From Pseudomonadota bacterium (GTDB taxonomy: Bacteria > Pseudomonadota > Alphaproteobacteria > Acetobacterales > Acetobacteraceae), in NCBI GenBank assembly GCA_021808205.1, contig JAKBCD010000020.1:1-11038 (forward strand): a stretch of DNA of 11,038 nucleotides. Reading direction: 5' to 3'. Shown here piece by piece: positions 1-6,355 of the stretch. The notes under the pieces were generated by a model. The model did not search any database, was not told the DNA's origin, and saw only the letters and a program-made list of their open reading frames with translations. Within the stretch, counting starts at the first letter, position 1. Every line of letters begins with the position of its first letter. Both the position numbers and the translations under genes were made by a program.

Positions 1-1283
1 GTGTACTAGCGGCGCAGGATCTGCGCCCGGCGGAGGCCGCTCTCATCCAACCCACCCGCTTTGCTGGCATCGTCACCGCCGAAGGCAGCCTGGATGGACA
101 CACGGCGGTGATGCTGCGCGCTTTGGGAATTCCCGCCGTTCTGGGTGCCACGGGTTTGTTAGATAAAGCGATAGATGGCTGCTTGGTTATCATAGATGGT
201 GATAACGGCGAGATCATCCTCAACCCCACCAACGTCAGCCTGAACGCGGCGCGCAAAAAACTCTCTGCCCAAACCCGCGCGCGGCGCGCCCTCAGCAGGC
301 TGCAGCATCTCCCGGCGCAAACGCGCTGCGGCGCCCAGGTGGAGCTACAGGCCAATCTGGAACTGCCCTTCGAGCTGAAAATGATCGCTGAATCCGGCGC
401 GCGCGGCATCGGGTTGCTGCGCTCGGAGTTCATGTTCATGAACCGCGAAACCCCGCCGGATGAGGAAACCCAGACCCGCATCTATCATGCCATCGTCGAG
501 GCGATGGATGGCGACCCGGTCACCATCCGGCTGCTGGATTGGGGGTCCGACAAGGATGTGGAGGCGCTGTCGCGCTTCCTGCCCGAAGCCTCGGAGCCTA
601 ACCCGGCCCTTGGCCTGCGCGGCATAAGGCTTCTGCTACGCCATCGAAAACTGCTGGAAACCCAGCTTGCCGCCATCATGCGCGCCGCCGCCGCCGGGCC
701 AGTGCGCATCATGATGCCGATGGTTTCCGTGGCCAAGGAAATCATTGAAACGCGGGAGGCGATGCGCCGCGTCTGGCGCCGGCTCAAGCGCCGCCGCAAC
801 CTGAAACTACCCGAGAAACTCCCCCCGCTCGGCATCATGGTGGAAACCCCCGCCGCCGCCCTGGCCGCGCCACTTCTGGCCCGGCATGCGGAATTCTTTG
901 CCATCGGCACCAACGACCTCACCATGTACACGCTGGCGGCTGACCGCGCCTTGCCCGCTGACATGAAGCTCTACGACCCGCTGGAACCCGCCGTGCTGCG
1001 GCTCATCCACCTCACTACCAATTTTGCGGCGGCGTCTGGCGTCCCTGTTTCCATCTGCGGGGAGCTGGCGAGCCGCCCGGCCGTGGTGCCGCTACTGCTG
1101 GGCCTGGGCATTCGGCAGCTCTCCATGCACGGCAACGCGGTGCCACGCGTGAAGCAGATCATCCGTGCCAGTACCCTGCAGGCTTGCGAGCATCTGGCCA
1201 ACCAGGCCCTGGCAGCGCCCGACGCCGATGCAGTGCGCGAAATCCTCAGCGGCTTGCAAAGCCCCGGCCCCTCCGTAAATTAA
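1..1283 (+). CDS. ptsI: PEP-protein phosphotransferase (PTS enzyme I), 3' part only
   Basis: Enzyme I takes phosphate from phosphoenolpyruvate onto a histidine and passes it to HPr at the head of the PTS cascade in the cytoplasm. The reading frame is open from base 3 at the window edge, giving 426 residues against about 575 for the family, so the N-terminal HPr-binding part lies outside the window. The phosphohistidine motif is visible as GHTAVMLRALGIPAVLG, with His at codon 99-101. The PEP-binding TIM barrel follows with its family residues: Arg140 in LLRSEF, Arg176 in TIRLLD, Glu281 in MVETPAA, Asp305 in GTNDLT, Arg315 in AADR and catalytic Cys352 in SICGEL. Small departures from consensus are Gly for Ser before the active His and Met for Gln in GTNDLTMYTLA. 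The stop lies 4 bases before the helicase ATG, so the two are probably cotranscribed. A PtsP-type (PTS-Ntr) enzyme I with a GAF domain cannot be excluded because the N-terminus is missing. Confidence 0.93.
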   Translation, partial: VLAAQDLRPAEAALIQPTRFAGIVTAEGSLDGHTAVMLRALGIPAVLGATGLLDKAIDGCLVIIDGDNGEIILNPTNVSLNAARKKLSAQTRARRALSRLQHLPAQTRCGAQVELQANLELPFELKMIAESGARGIGLLRSEFMFMNRETPPDEETQTRIYHAIVEAMDGDPVTIRLLDWGSDKDVEALSRFLPEASEPNPALGLRGIRLLLRHRKLLETQLAAIMRAAAAGPVRIMMPMVSVAKEIIETREAMRRVWRRLKRRRNLKLPEKLPPLGIMVETPAAALAAPLLARHAEFFAIGTNDLTMYTLAADRALPADMKLYDPLEPAVLRLIHLTTNFAAASGVPVSICGELASRPAVVPLLLGLGIRQLSMHGNAVPRVKQIIRASTLQACEHLANQALAAPDADAVREILSGLQSPGPSVN

Positions 1284-1287
1284 TTCC

Positions 1288-3837
1288 ATGTCCGGTTTCC
1301 TGCCCCGGGTGAAGGCCGTGCTCGGCCCCACCAATACCGGCAAGACGCATCTGGCGATGGAGCGTCTGCTCTCCCACGCCTCCGGCATCATCGGCTTTCC
1401 GCTGCGCCTGCTTGCGCGCGAGAATTACGACCGCATGGTGAAAGCCAAGGGCATCAAATCCGTAGCTCTCATCACCGGCGAGGAAAAAATCCTGCCCCCC
1501 GGTGCCCGTTGGTTCTCGTGCACGGTGGAGGCCATGCCGCTGGACCGCAAGGTGGAATTCCTGGCGGTCGATGAAATCCAGCTCTGCGCCGACCCGGATC
1601 GCGGCCATGTGTTCACAGACCGCCTGCTCAACGCCCGCGGTCTCGTGGAAACCATGTTTCTGGGTGCCGATACCATCGGACCGTTAATGCGCCGTCTGGT
1701 GCCTGGCGTGGAAATCGAAACCCGTCCGCGCCTCTCGCAGCTTAGTTTCGCGGGTCCGGCCAAGCTCGGCCGCCTGCCGCCGCGCTCGGCCATCGTCGCC
1801 TTCTCCGCCGCCGATGTGTACGCTATCGCCGAAGCCGTGCGCCGCCGGCGGGGCGGCTGCGCGGTCGTCATGGGGCGCCTCTCGCCCCGCACCCGCAACG
1901 CCCAGGTGGCCCTGTATCAGGACAAAGAGGTGGATTTCCTGGTCGCGACGGACGCCATCGGCATGGGGCTGAACATGGATGTCAACCACGTCGCCTTCGC
2001 CGGCCTGCGCAAATTCGATGGCCGCCAGCCTCGCCTGCTCACCCCGCCTGAGGTGGCGCAAATCGCCGGGCGCGCCGGGCGCGGCATGCGCGATGGCAGC
2101 TTCGGCACCACGGCGGATTGCCCAGCCCTGGACGAGGACATGGCCGACAAGGTCGAGTCCCACGAATTCGAACCCCTGGAGCAAATTTTCTGGCGCAATG
2201 CGGATCTGGATTTCGCCTCCGTGCCCGCCTTGCTCGCCAGCCTCACCACCGCCTCCAACCGCCCTGGCCTCGTGCGCGGCAACGAGGCCACGGACGTGCA
2301 GACGCTGGATGCCCTCTCCCGCGACAAAGACCTCGCCAGCCGCGCACAAGGCCGTACCGCCACGCGCCTGCTCTGGGAATCCTGCCAGATTCCGGATTTT
2401 CGCAAACTCGCCACCGACGCGCATGTGAAACTGGTGGCTAAAGTGTTCACCCATCTCCTGGCCAAGGAAAAACTCCCCGTCGATTGGGTCGCCCAGGAGA
2501 TCGAAAACCTCGACCGACTGGAAGGCGATATCGATACTTTGATGCAGAGGCTGACGGACGTGCGCGTTTGGGCCTATATAACGGCGCGGGCGGATTGGAT
2601 GACCGATGCCGACACCTGGGCCATGCGCGCCAGGGCGGTTGAGGACAGGCTCTCCGATACGCTGCATGTGAAATTGATGGCGCGGTTTGTTGATAAGAGG
2701 GCGGCACATTTGACGAGACGTTTGGAAGAGACTGAGGCCGAAGACCTGCAGGCTATCGTGGCACCGGACGGGCTGGTAAGCGTGGAAGGCCATGATGTCG
2801 GCCGGATCGAGGGGTTTCAGTTCCACCCGGACCCCACCACCCAGGGGCCGGAGAAGAAAATCCTGCTCCGCGCCGCCCGCCGCGCGCTCAGCGTGGAAAT
2901 GCCACGCCGCATCCTCGCCGCTGAAACTGCGTCTGATGACGCCATCACACTGTCTGACGACCGGCATTTCATCTGGGAAGGCGTGAAGATCGCCCGGCTG
3001 AAAAAGACCGACATCTTCCTCAAACCCGGAATCGAGGTGCTGCATTCGGAGTTCCTGGATGGTCTGGCCCGCGAGCGCATCCGCGCCCGCCTCGCCGCTT
3101 GGCTCGCCACCGAAACTGAAAAACGCCTGGGCGCGTTGCTGAAAGCCATGGAAAATCCGCCAGCGCCCTTGCGCGGCATTGTCCACCGCTTGTCGGAATC
3201 CGGCGGCGTGTTACCGCCCGAGCCCTTCACGCCGGAGCTGCGGCAGGAGGCAAAAAAATTCGGCATCGATATGGGGCGCTTTGCCATGTATCTCCCCGCC
3301 GCGTTAAAGCCCGGTGCCGCCCGGCTGCGCGCGCTATTCTGGGGCGTGTGGTACGACCGCAACCCACCGGAGTTGCCCGCCCCTGGCCTCGTCTGCGCAC
3401 CCATGCCCGCTAATTGGGGGCAGGATTTTGCGCTCGCCATGGGCTGGGTGCAAGTGAACGACATCATGATTCGGCTGGACGTGGTGGAACGCGTCACGCG
3501 CGAGCTGCATTACCTCATGCGCAAGCACCAGATTATGCTGCCCGCCAACCTTGGCAGCCGCATGGGGTTGAAGCCGGAGCAACTGGCCCCCACGCTGAAC
3601 GTGCTGGGCTTCCGCCTGTTTCCAGCGCAAGAGCTGGGGGATAAATATTTCGGCCCGCCGGCGCCTGCCATGTTGGGTCGGCGCAAGCAGGAGCATCACC
3701 AACAACACCAGCGCCATCCGCAGCCACACATGCCGGCCGCACACGCCGTCGCCCGCAAGCCAGAACCAGAGCCGGTGGTGGTGGATGCCGACAACCCCTT
3801 CGCGGCCCTGGCGGCACTGAAAATGGCGCGGCGTTGA
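1288..3837 (+). CDS. Suv3-type ATP-dependent RNA helicase
   Basis: This 849-residue superfamily 2 helicase resembles Suv3, the helicase subunit of the mitochondrial RNA degradosome, so a role in unwinding RNA during decay or processing in the cytoplasm is likely. Visible motifs are Walker A GPTNTGKT (13-20), the DEIQ box (95-98), motif V ATDAIGMGLN (220-229) and motif VI QIAGRAGRG (258-266). The long region after about residue 290 has no motif I can name. The last 50 residues are low-complexity: a His/Gln-rich stretch at about 801-814, then an acidic Pro/Val linker and a terminal DNPFAALAALK segment that looks like a short linear motif. There is no Shine-Dalgarno before the ATG, which starts 4 bases after the enzyme I stop, so translational coupling is likely. 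The S4 gene follows after 1 base, and helicase plus S4 protein probably share an RNA-related job. The family call is firm; the physiological substrate is unknown. Confidence 0.9.
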   Translation: MSGFLPRVKAVLGPTNTGKTHLAMERLLSHASGIIGFPLRLLARENYDRMVKAKGIKSVALITGEEKILPPGARWFSCTVEAMPLDRKVEFLAVDEIQLCADPDRGHVFTDRLLNARGLVETMFLGADTIGPLMRRLVPGVEIETRPRLSQLSFAGPAKLGRLPPRSAIVAFSAADVYAIAEAVRRRRGGCAVVMGRLSPRTRNAQVALYQDKEVDFLVATDAIGMGLNMDVNHVAFAGLRKFDGRQPRLLTPPEVAQIAGRAGRGMRDGSFGTTADCPALDEDMADKVESHEFEPLEQIFWRNADLDFASVPALLASLTTASNRPGLVRGNEATDVQTLDALSRDKDLASRAQGRTATRLLWESCQIPDFRKLATDAHVKLVAKVFTHLLAKEKLPVDWVAQEIENLDRLEGDIDTLMQRLTDVRVWAYITARADWMTDADTWAMRARAVEDRLSDTLHVKLMARFVDKRAAHLTRRLEETEAEDLQAIVAPDGLVSVEGHDVGRIEGFQFHPDPTTQGPEKKILLRAARRALSVEMPRRILAAETASDDAITLSDDRHFIWEGVKIARLKKTDIFLKPGIEVLHSEFLDGLARERIRARLAAWLATETEKRLGALLKAMENPPAPLRGIVHRLSESGGVLPPEPFTPELRQEAKKFGIDMGRFAMYLPAALKPGAARLRALFWGVWYDRNPPELPAPGLVCAPMPANWGQDFALAMGWVQVNDIMIRLDVVERVTRELHYLMRKHQIMLPANLGSRMGLKPEQLAPTLNVLGFRLFPAQELGDKYFGPPAPAMLGRRKQEHHQQHQRHPQPHMPAAHAVARKPEPEPVVVDADNPFAALAALKMARR

Positions 3838-3838
3838 T

Positions 3839-4111
3839 TTGAACGAGCCAGGAGCCGACACCCTCCGGCTGGACAAATTCCTGGTCTTCGCCCGCTTCTG
3901 CAAAACCCGTTCCGTGGCCGAGGCCCTGGTGGAAAAAGGTGCTGTCCGCATCAACCGTCACCCCACCGACAAACCCCACGCCAAACTCCGCCCCGGCGAT
4001 GTGTTGACCCTAGCGCTGCCGCAGGGGGTAAAGGTGGTGGAAATCCTGCACCTGCCCGCCCGGCGCGGCTCCGCCACGGCGGCGCAGGAATTATACCGGG
4101 AAATTCAATAA
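3839..4111 (+). CDS. S4-domain RNA-binding protein (Hsp15/HslR-like)
   Basis: This 90-residue protein is almost entirely an S4 RNA-binding fold: RLDKFLVFARFCKTRSVAEA at the front, then VEKGAVRIN and KLRPGDVLTLALP. The pattern matches Hsp15/HslR-like S4 proteins; E. coli Hsp15 recycles 50S subunits carrying nascent chains, but this protein lacks the long basic C-terminal tail of Hsp15, so only RNA binding is inferred. The start must be TTG at 3839: the frame has a stop at 3818-3820, and no ATG, GTG or other TTG lies between it and the domain. That TTG follows the helicase stop by a single base, with no clear Shine-Dalgarno, so its translation probably depends on ribosomes terminating on the helicase. 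It ends 74 bases before the next gene, which has its own promoter-like box. Confidence 0.88.
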   Translation: MNEPGADTLRLDKFLVFARFCKTRSVAEALVEKGAVRINRHPTDKPHAKLRPGDVLTLALPQGVKVVEILHLPARRGSATAAQELYREIQ

Positions 4112-4163
4112 ACTGCCCTGCCCAACGCCTTACCGAATCATCGTGGCCATGCAACAATCTGCG

Positions 4164-4169
4164 TATAAT
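4164..4169 (+). promoter_or_regulatory. Putative -10 box (TATAAT) of the secreted-protein gene
   Basis: A perfect TATAAT lies 16 bases before the ATG at 4186. A TG dinucleotide sits at 4160-4161, one base further out than in a true extended -10. No good -35 hexamer is found 16-19 bases upstream. If used, transcription would start near 4176 and leave a leader of only about 10 bases, containing the weak AGGTG ribosome-binding site at 4177-4181. Confidence 0.45.
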
Positions 4170-4185
4170 CCAAAACAGGTGCAGC

Positions 4186-4980
4186 ATGGTTCGCTTGGGT
4201 TTTGTTGCCTCGATACTCACCGCGTCGCTGTTCGGACAGATCGCATCTGCACAAGTTGTTGACGGTGGGTGGGAACCTCCTCACGACCCAACAGAATACG
4301 GCGCGGGATATAAAATTGTACTCCAATCTCAGGAGCACACGCCCAACAACCTAGACATATTTTATCCCATTATAGCATCACCCCTCAGCGCTGACGCGAA
4401 AGTTTACAATTCGGCCATAGCCGAAATCGTTCAACGCTGGGAGAACGACATTGGCTTTTCAAAAGGTAAAACGGGGGCATATGGCCCAAATACAGTCTAT
4501 TCGATCGACTGCGAACCGGGCGGCGGCAACGGAGACAGGGACAGTTCCACGCCTCCATTGCAAATGCTGCCCGACGTCATTTCCATGACATGTATGGGGG
4601 GTTCAAATCCATCCGATGGTGCCGGTGCGTTCAACGGCAGCGAATGGGGGTATAACTGGCTTCTAACTCAGCATCGCCCCGTGAATGCCCTTGATATATT
4701 CTCTCGCAATTCCGGGTGGTTAAAAGCTCTGAATGCCCTTGCCCATGCGGATGTCAGTCCGGACCTCGTCTCAAAACCAAATTTCGCCGACAGCCACCGC
4801 TGGGTGCTAACCAAAAATGGGCTGGGTTTTGCCTTCATGTTGGGTGAGGTTGCCGGTTACACAGATGGCGGCTCGGGTGCTTTCCTCCTCATCCCCTGGT
4901 CCAAGCTCCGCCCCTACCTCAACCCGCATGGTATCGTCCCCCGGGCGGACTGGAACGCCACACTTCCAGCCGGGAATTAG
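4186..4980 (+). CDS. Secreted protein with a DUF3298/RsiV-like C-terminal pattern
   Basis: I do not recognise a named family with certainty. The 264-residue product begins with a clear signal peptide (basic VR, hydrophobic core, then GQIASA) with predicted cleavage after Ala22, so it should be periplasmic. The mature part has two cysteines, Cys109 and Cys136, that could form a disulfide. The C-terminal half, from HRPVNALDIF (163-172) through RWVLTKNGLGFAFML (205-219) to LLIPWSKLRPYL (234-245), follows the pattern of DUF3298-type domains, in which a diF segment is followed by a GL-x-F strand and an Ip-x-s-x-L-x-pyl end; RsiV, the lysozyme-sensing anti-sigma factor, has such a domain. That match is by eye only. 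Parts of the gene are visibly AT-richer than the flanks (26 of 60 bases GC at 4321-4380 and at 4441-4500), while the 3' end is as GC-rich as its neighbours. It sits between the S4 and fdxA genes and may be a later insertion there. Confidence 0.72.
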   Translation: MVRLGFVASILTASLFGQIASAQVVDGGWEPPHDPTEYGAGYKIVLQSQEHTPNNLDIFYPIIASPLSADAKVYNSAIAEIVQRWENDIGFSKGKTGAYGPNTVYSIDCEPGGGNGDRDSSTPPLQMLPDVISMTCMGGSNPSDGAGAFNGSEWGYNWLLTQHRPVNALDIFSRNSGWLKALNALAHADVSPDLVSKPNFADSHRWVLTKNGLGFAFMLGEVAGYTDGGSGAFLLIPWSKLRPYLNPHGIVPRADWNATLPAGN

Positions 4981-5013
4981 CAGCCCCCTTGCCGCCGAAC
5001 CTTGACCAAAATC

Positions 5014-5036
5014 CTCTCCCGCGCGCATAGGGAGAG
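5014..5036. repeat. Inverted repeat in the fdxA leader region
   Basis: CTCTCCC at 5014-5020 and GGGAGAG at 5030-5036 form a perfect 7-bp stem with a 9-base loop, ending 32 bases before the fdxA ATG. A T6 run at 5051-5056 follows, but 14 bases too far for a standard terminator. The same region holds a TTGACC (5002-5007) and, 18 bases later, a poor -10 candidate CATAGG (5026-5031), so the repeat could overlap the fdxA promoter. It may be an operator, an imperfect terminator of the upstream gene, or a copy of a dispersed repeat. Confidence 0.35.
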
Positions 5037-5068
5037 CAAATTTACGTGCGTTTTTTCAGGAGTGCCGA

Positions 5069-5401
5069 ATGACCTACGTGGTCACCGAGAACTGCATCAA
5101 GTGCAAATTCATGGATTGTGTGGAAGTCTGCCCGGTCGATTGCTTCTATGTCGGTGAGAATTTCCTGGTGATCAGCCCGGATGAATGCATCGATTGCGGC
5201 GTTTGCGAGCCGGAATGCCCGGCCGAGGCCATTGTGCCCGACAGCGACGACCGCGCCGCCCATTGGCTGGAGCGAAACCGCGACCTCTCCAAATCCTGGC
5301 CGAACATCACCCGCAAGGGCACCCCGCCCGCCGATGCCGAAGAGTGGAAAGACAAACCCGGCAAGGAAGCCATGCTCTCTCTAGAGCCCGGCAAACCGTA
5401 A
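5069..5401 (+). CDS. fdxA: 7Fe-8S ferredoxin FdxA
   Basis: This 110-residue protein is a small cytoplasmic electron carrier of the Azotobacter FdI type. All nine expected cysteines of the N-terminal region are present: Cys9, 12, 17, 21, 25, 40, 43, 46 and 50. By alignment with FdI, Cys9, Cys17 and Cys50 should hold the 3Fe-4S cluster, and Cys21, 40, 43 and 46 the 4Fe-4S cluster. Segments such as VEVCPVDCF and [19 protein letters not shown] are close to the family consensus, and the length is normal. The tail after about residue 60 is the usual charged extension. The ATG at 5069 is supported by AGGAG at 5058-5062, six bases upstream. The electron-transfer partners are not shown by the context; fdxA next to carD with S4 and helicase genes nearby is, from memory, a common alphaproteobacterial arrangement. 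Confidence 0.96.
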   Translation: MTYVVTENCIKCKFMDCVEVCPVDCFYVGENFLVISPDECIDCGVCEPECPAEAIVPDSDDRAAHWLERNRDLSKSWPNITRKGTPPADAEEWKDKPGKEAMLSLEPGKP

Positions 5402-5423
5402 ACCGGCGATGCGGGCTGCACGC

Positions 5424-5452
5424 GTGACGAGCGGCCAAAAATCTGATATAAT
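5424..5452 (+). promoter_or_regulatory. Putative carD promoter with extended -10
   Basis: GTGACG at 5424-5429 (four of six bases of the -35 consensus) is followed, after exactly 17 bases, by TATAAT at 5447-5452. The TG at 5444-5445 gives a full extended -10, TGATATAAT. The predicted start is near 5459, leaving a leader of about 78 bases before the carD ATG. This is the best promoter in the window by eye. Confidence 0.65.
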
Positions 5453-5463
5453 TTCCCAAGTCA

Positions 5464-5488
5464 GCCGGGGCGGGTTACCGCGCCCGGC
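5464..5488 (+). terminator. Strong hairpin in the carD leader or downstream of fdxA
   Basis: GCCGGGGCGG (5464-5473) pairs with CCGC and CCCGGC (5478-5488) around a GTTA loop, with one bulged G at 5482, giving ten GC-rich pairs. A T-rich stretch, CGTTTATTGTT, follows. It lies 62 bases after the fdxA stop and begins about 5 bases after the predicted carD transcription start. It could be the fdxA terminator, a leader attenuator of carD, or a 5' stabilising stem; sequence alone does not decide. Confidence 0.5.
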
Positions 5489-5536
5489 CGTTTATTGTTA
5501 AGGCGGCGCCCCGCGCGCCGTGCCAGCGGAGTGGTA

Positions 5537-6310
5537 ATGACGGAAAAACAGAAAACCGGTGCTTCCAAGAAGGCCGTGAAACCCGAACAGCTAGACGCTG
5601 CGCCGAAGGCAACCACAGCACCAAAGGCAACCACAGCGCCAAAGGCAACCACAGCGCCAAAGGCAACTCCAGCACCAAAGGCAACCCCCGCCGAGCCGCA
5701 GAAAGAGACCCCTAAAGAAGCACCGCCAGCGCCCGCCCCGGCGGCCCCGTCCCCGGTGATGCATGGCGGCATTCCCGCCGGACCCATCCGCCCACTGGCG
5801 CCGCCGCGTGCCCCCGCCAAGGCGGAAATCTTCAAAGAGGGCGACTATGTGGTGTACCCCACCCATGGCGTCGGCAAGGTCGACAAGATCGCAGTGGAAG
5901 AGATTGCCGGCCATAAGCTGGAACTCATCTGCATCACCTTCGATGAAAACCGCATGACCCTGCGCGTGCCGACCACCAAGGCGCGCACCGCCGGTTTGCG
6001 TAAGCTCACCTCCAAAAAGAGCTTCGATGAGGTGCTGGCCGTGCTCAAAGGCCGGGCGCGCATCAAGCGCACCATGTGGTCCCGCCGCGCCCAAGAATAC
6101 GAGGCCAAGATCAATTCCGGCGACCCCTCAGCCATCGCGGAAGTTGTGCGCGACCTGCACCGCAATGCCGGGCAGCCAGACCAGAGCTTCTCCGAACGGC
6201 AGATTTACGAATCGGCCCTGGACCGTCTGGCGGCTGAATACGCCGCACTGGAACAGGTGGACAAACCCACCGCCATCGAGAAGCTGCTGGGGCATCTGAA
6301 GTCTGAATAA
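5537..6310 (+). CDS. carD: CarD/CdnL-family RNA polymerase-binding regulator
   Basis: CarD/CdnL proteins bind the RNA polymerase beta subunit and stabilise open complexes at rRNA and other promoters. The polymerase-interaction domain is visible from EGDYVVYPTHGVGKV (101-115) to about residue 160, followed by the helical DNA-binding part with the family Trp at 181 in KRTMWSRRAQEYEAKI. The ATG at 5537 is chosen over an in-frame TTG at 5495 because GGAG at 5528-5531 is well placed, and the extra residues would be an arginine-rich run lying on the leader hairpin's 3' side. The protein has 257 residues, longer than the roughly 160-170 of typical CdnL, because of a tail of about 95 residues before the domain. 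That tail is rich in Ala, Pro, Lys and Thr and contains five APKATT-like hexapeptides (22-51), resembling basic histone H1-like tails. The gene has its own promoter and is closed by a bidirectional terminator. Confidence 0.93.
   Translation: MTEKQKTGASKKAVKPEQLDAAPKATTAPKATTAPKATTAPKATPAPKATPAEPQKETPKEAPPAPAPAAPSPVMHGGIPAGPIRPLAPPRAPAKAEIFKEGDYVVYPTHGVGKVDKIAVEEIAGHKLELICITFDENRMTLRVPTTKARTAGLRKLTSKKSFDEVLAVLKGRARIKRTMWSRRAQEYEAKINSGDPSAIAEVVRDLHRNAGQPDQSFSERQIYESALDRLAAEYAALEQVDKPTAIEKLLGHLKSE
5600..5689 (+). repeat. Five 18-bp tandem repeats inside carD
   Basis: Five consecutive 18-bp units of the type GCRCCAAAGGCAACCACA encode APKATT, APKATT, APKATT, APKATP and APKATP. The first three units differ only at synonymous third positions, which points to recent duplication. 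The unit is a multiple of three, so copy-number change would lengthen or shorten the protein tail without breaking the frame. Confidence 0.9.
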
Positions 6311-6336
6311 AAAAGAGGGCCGCAAGGCCCTTTTTT
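6311..6336. terminator. Bidirectional Rho-independent terminator
   Basis: GGGCC (6317-6321) and GGCCC (6326-6330) pair around a GCAA tetraloop. The stem is flanked by an A-run just after the carD stop and by T6 at 6331-6336, so U-tracts form in both directions and the stem can extend to 11 pairs with one G-T. It lies between the convergent carD and lipoprotein genes and should serve both. Confidence 0.9.
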
Positions 6337-6355
6337 ACGGGCCTCCCGCGCCGGT

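Noticed and set aside
108..113. A GTG/ATG start for the enzyme I gene inside the window
   Set aside because: The frame is open to the window edge and the active-site His motif lies upstream of this codon, so the gene is truncated by the window.
1684..3186. A 500-codon open frame on the minus strand inside the helicase gene
   Set aside because: It is antisense to a helicase with all motifs in place, has no recognisable domain, and long antisense frames are expected in GC-rich genes.
5495..5536. An upstream TTG start adding 14 residues to CarD
   Set aside because: It would begin next to the leader hairpin, adds an arginine-rich run, and the ATG at 5537 has a well-placed GGAG.
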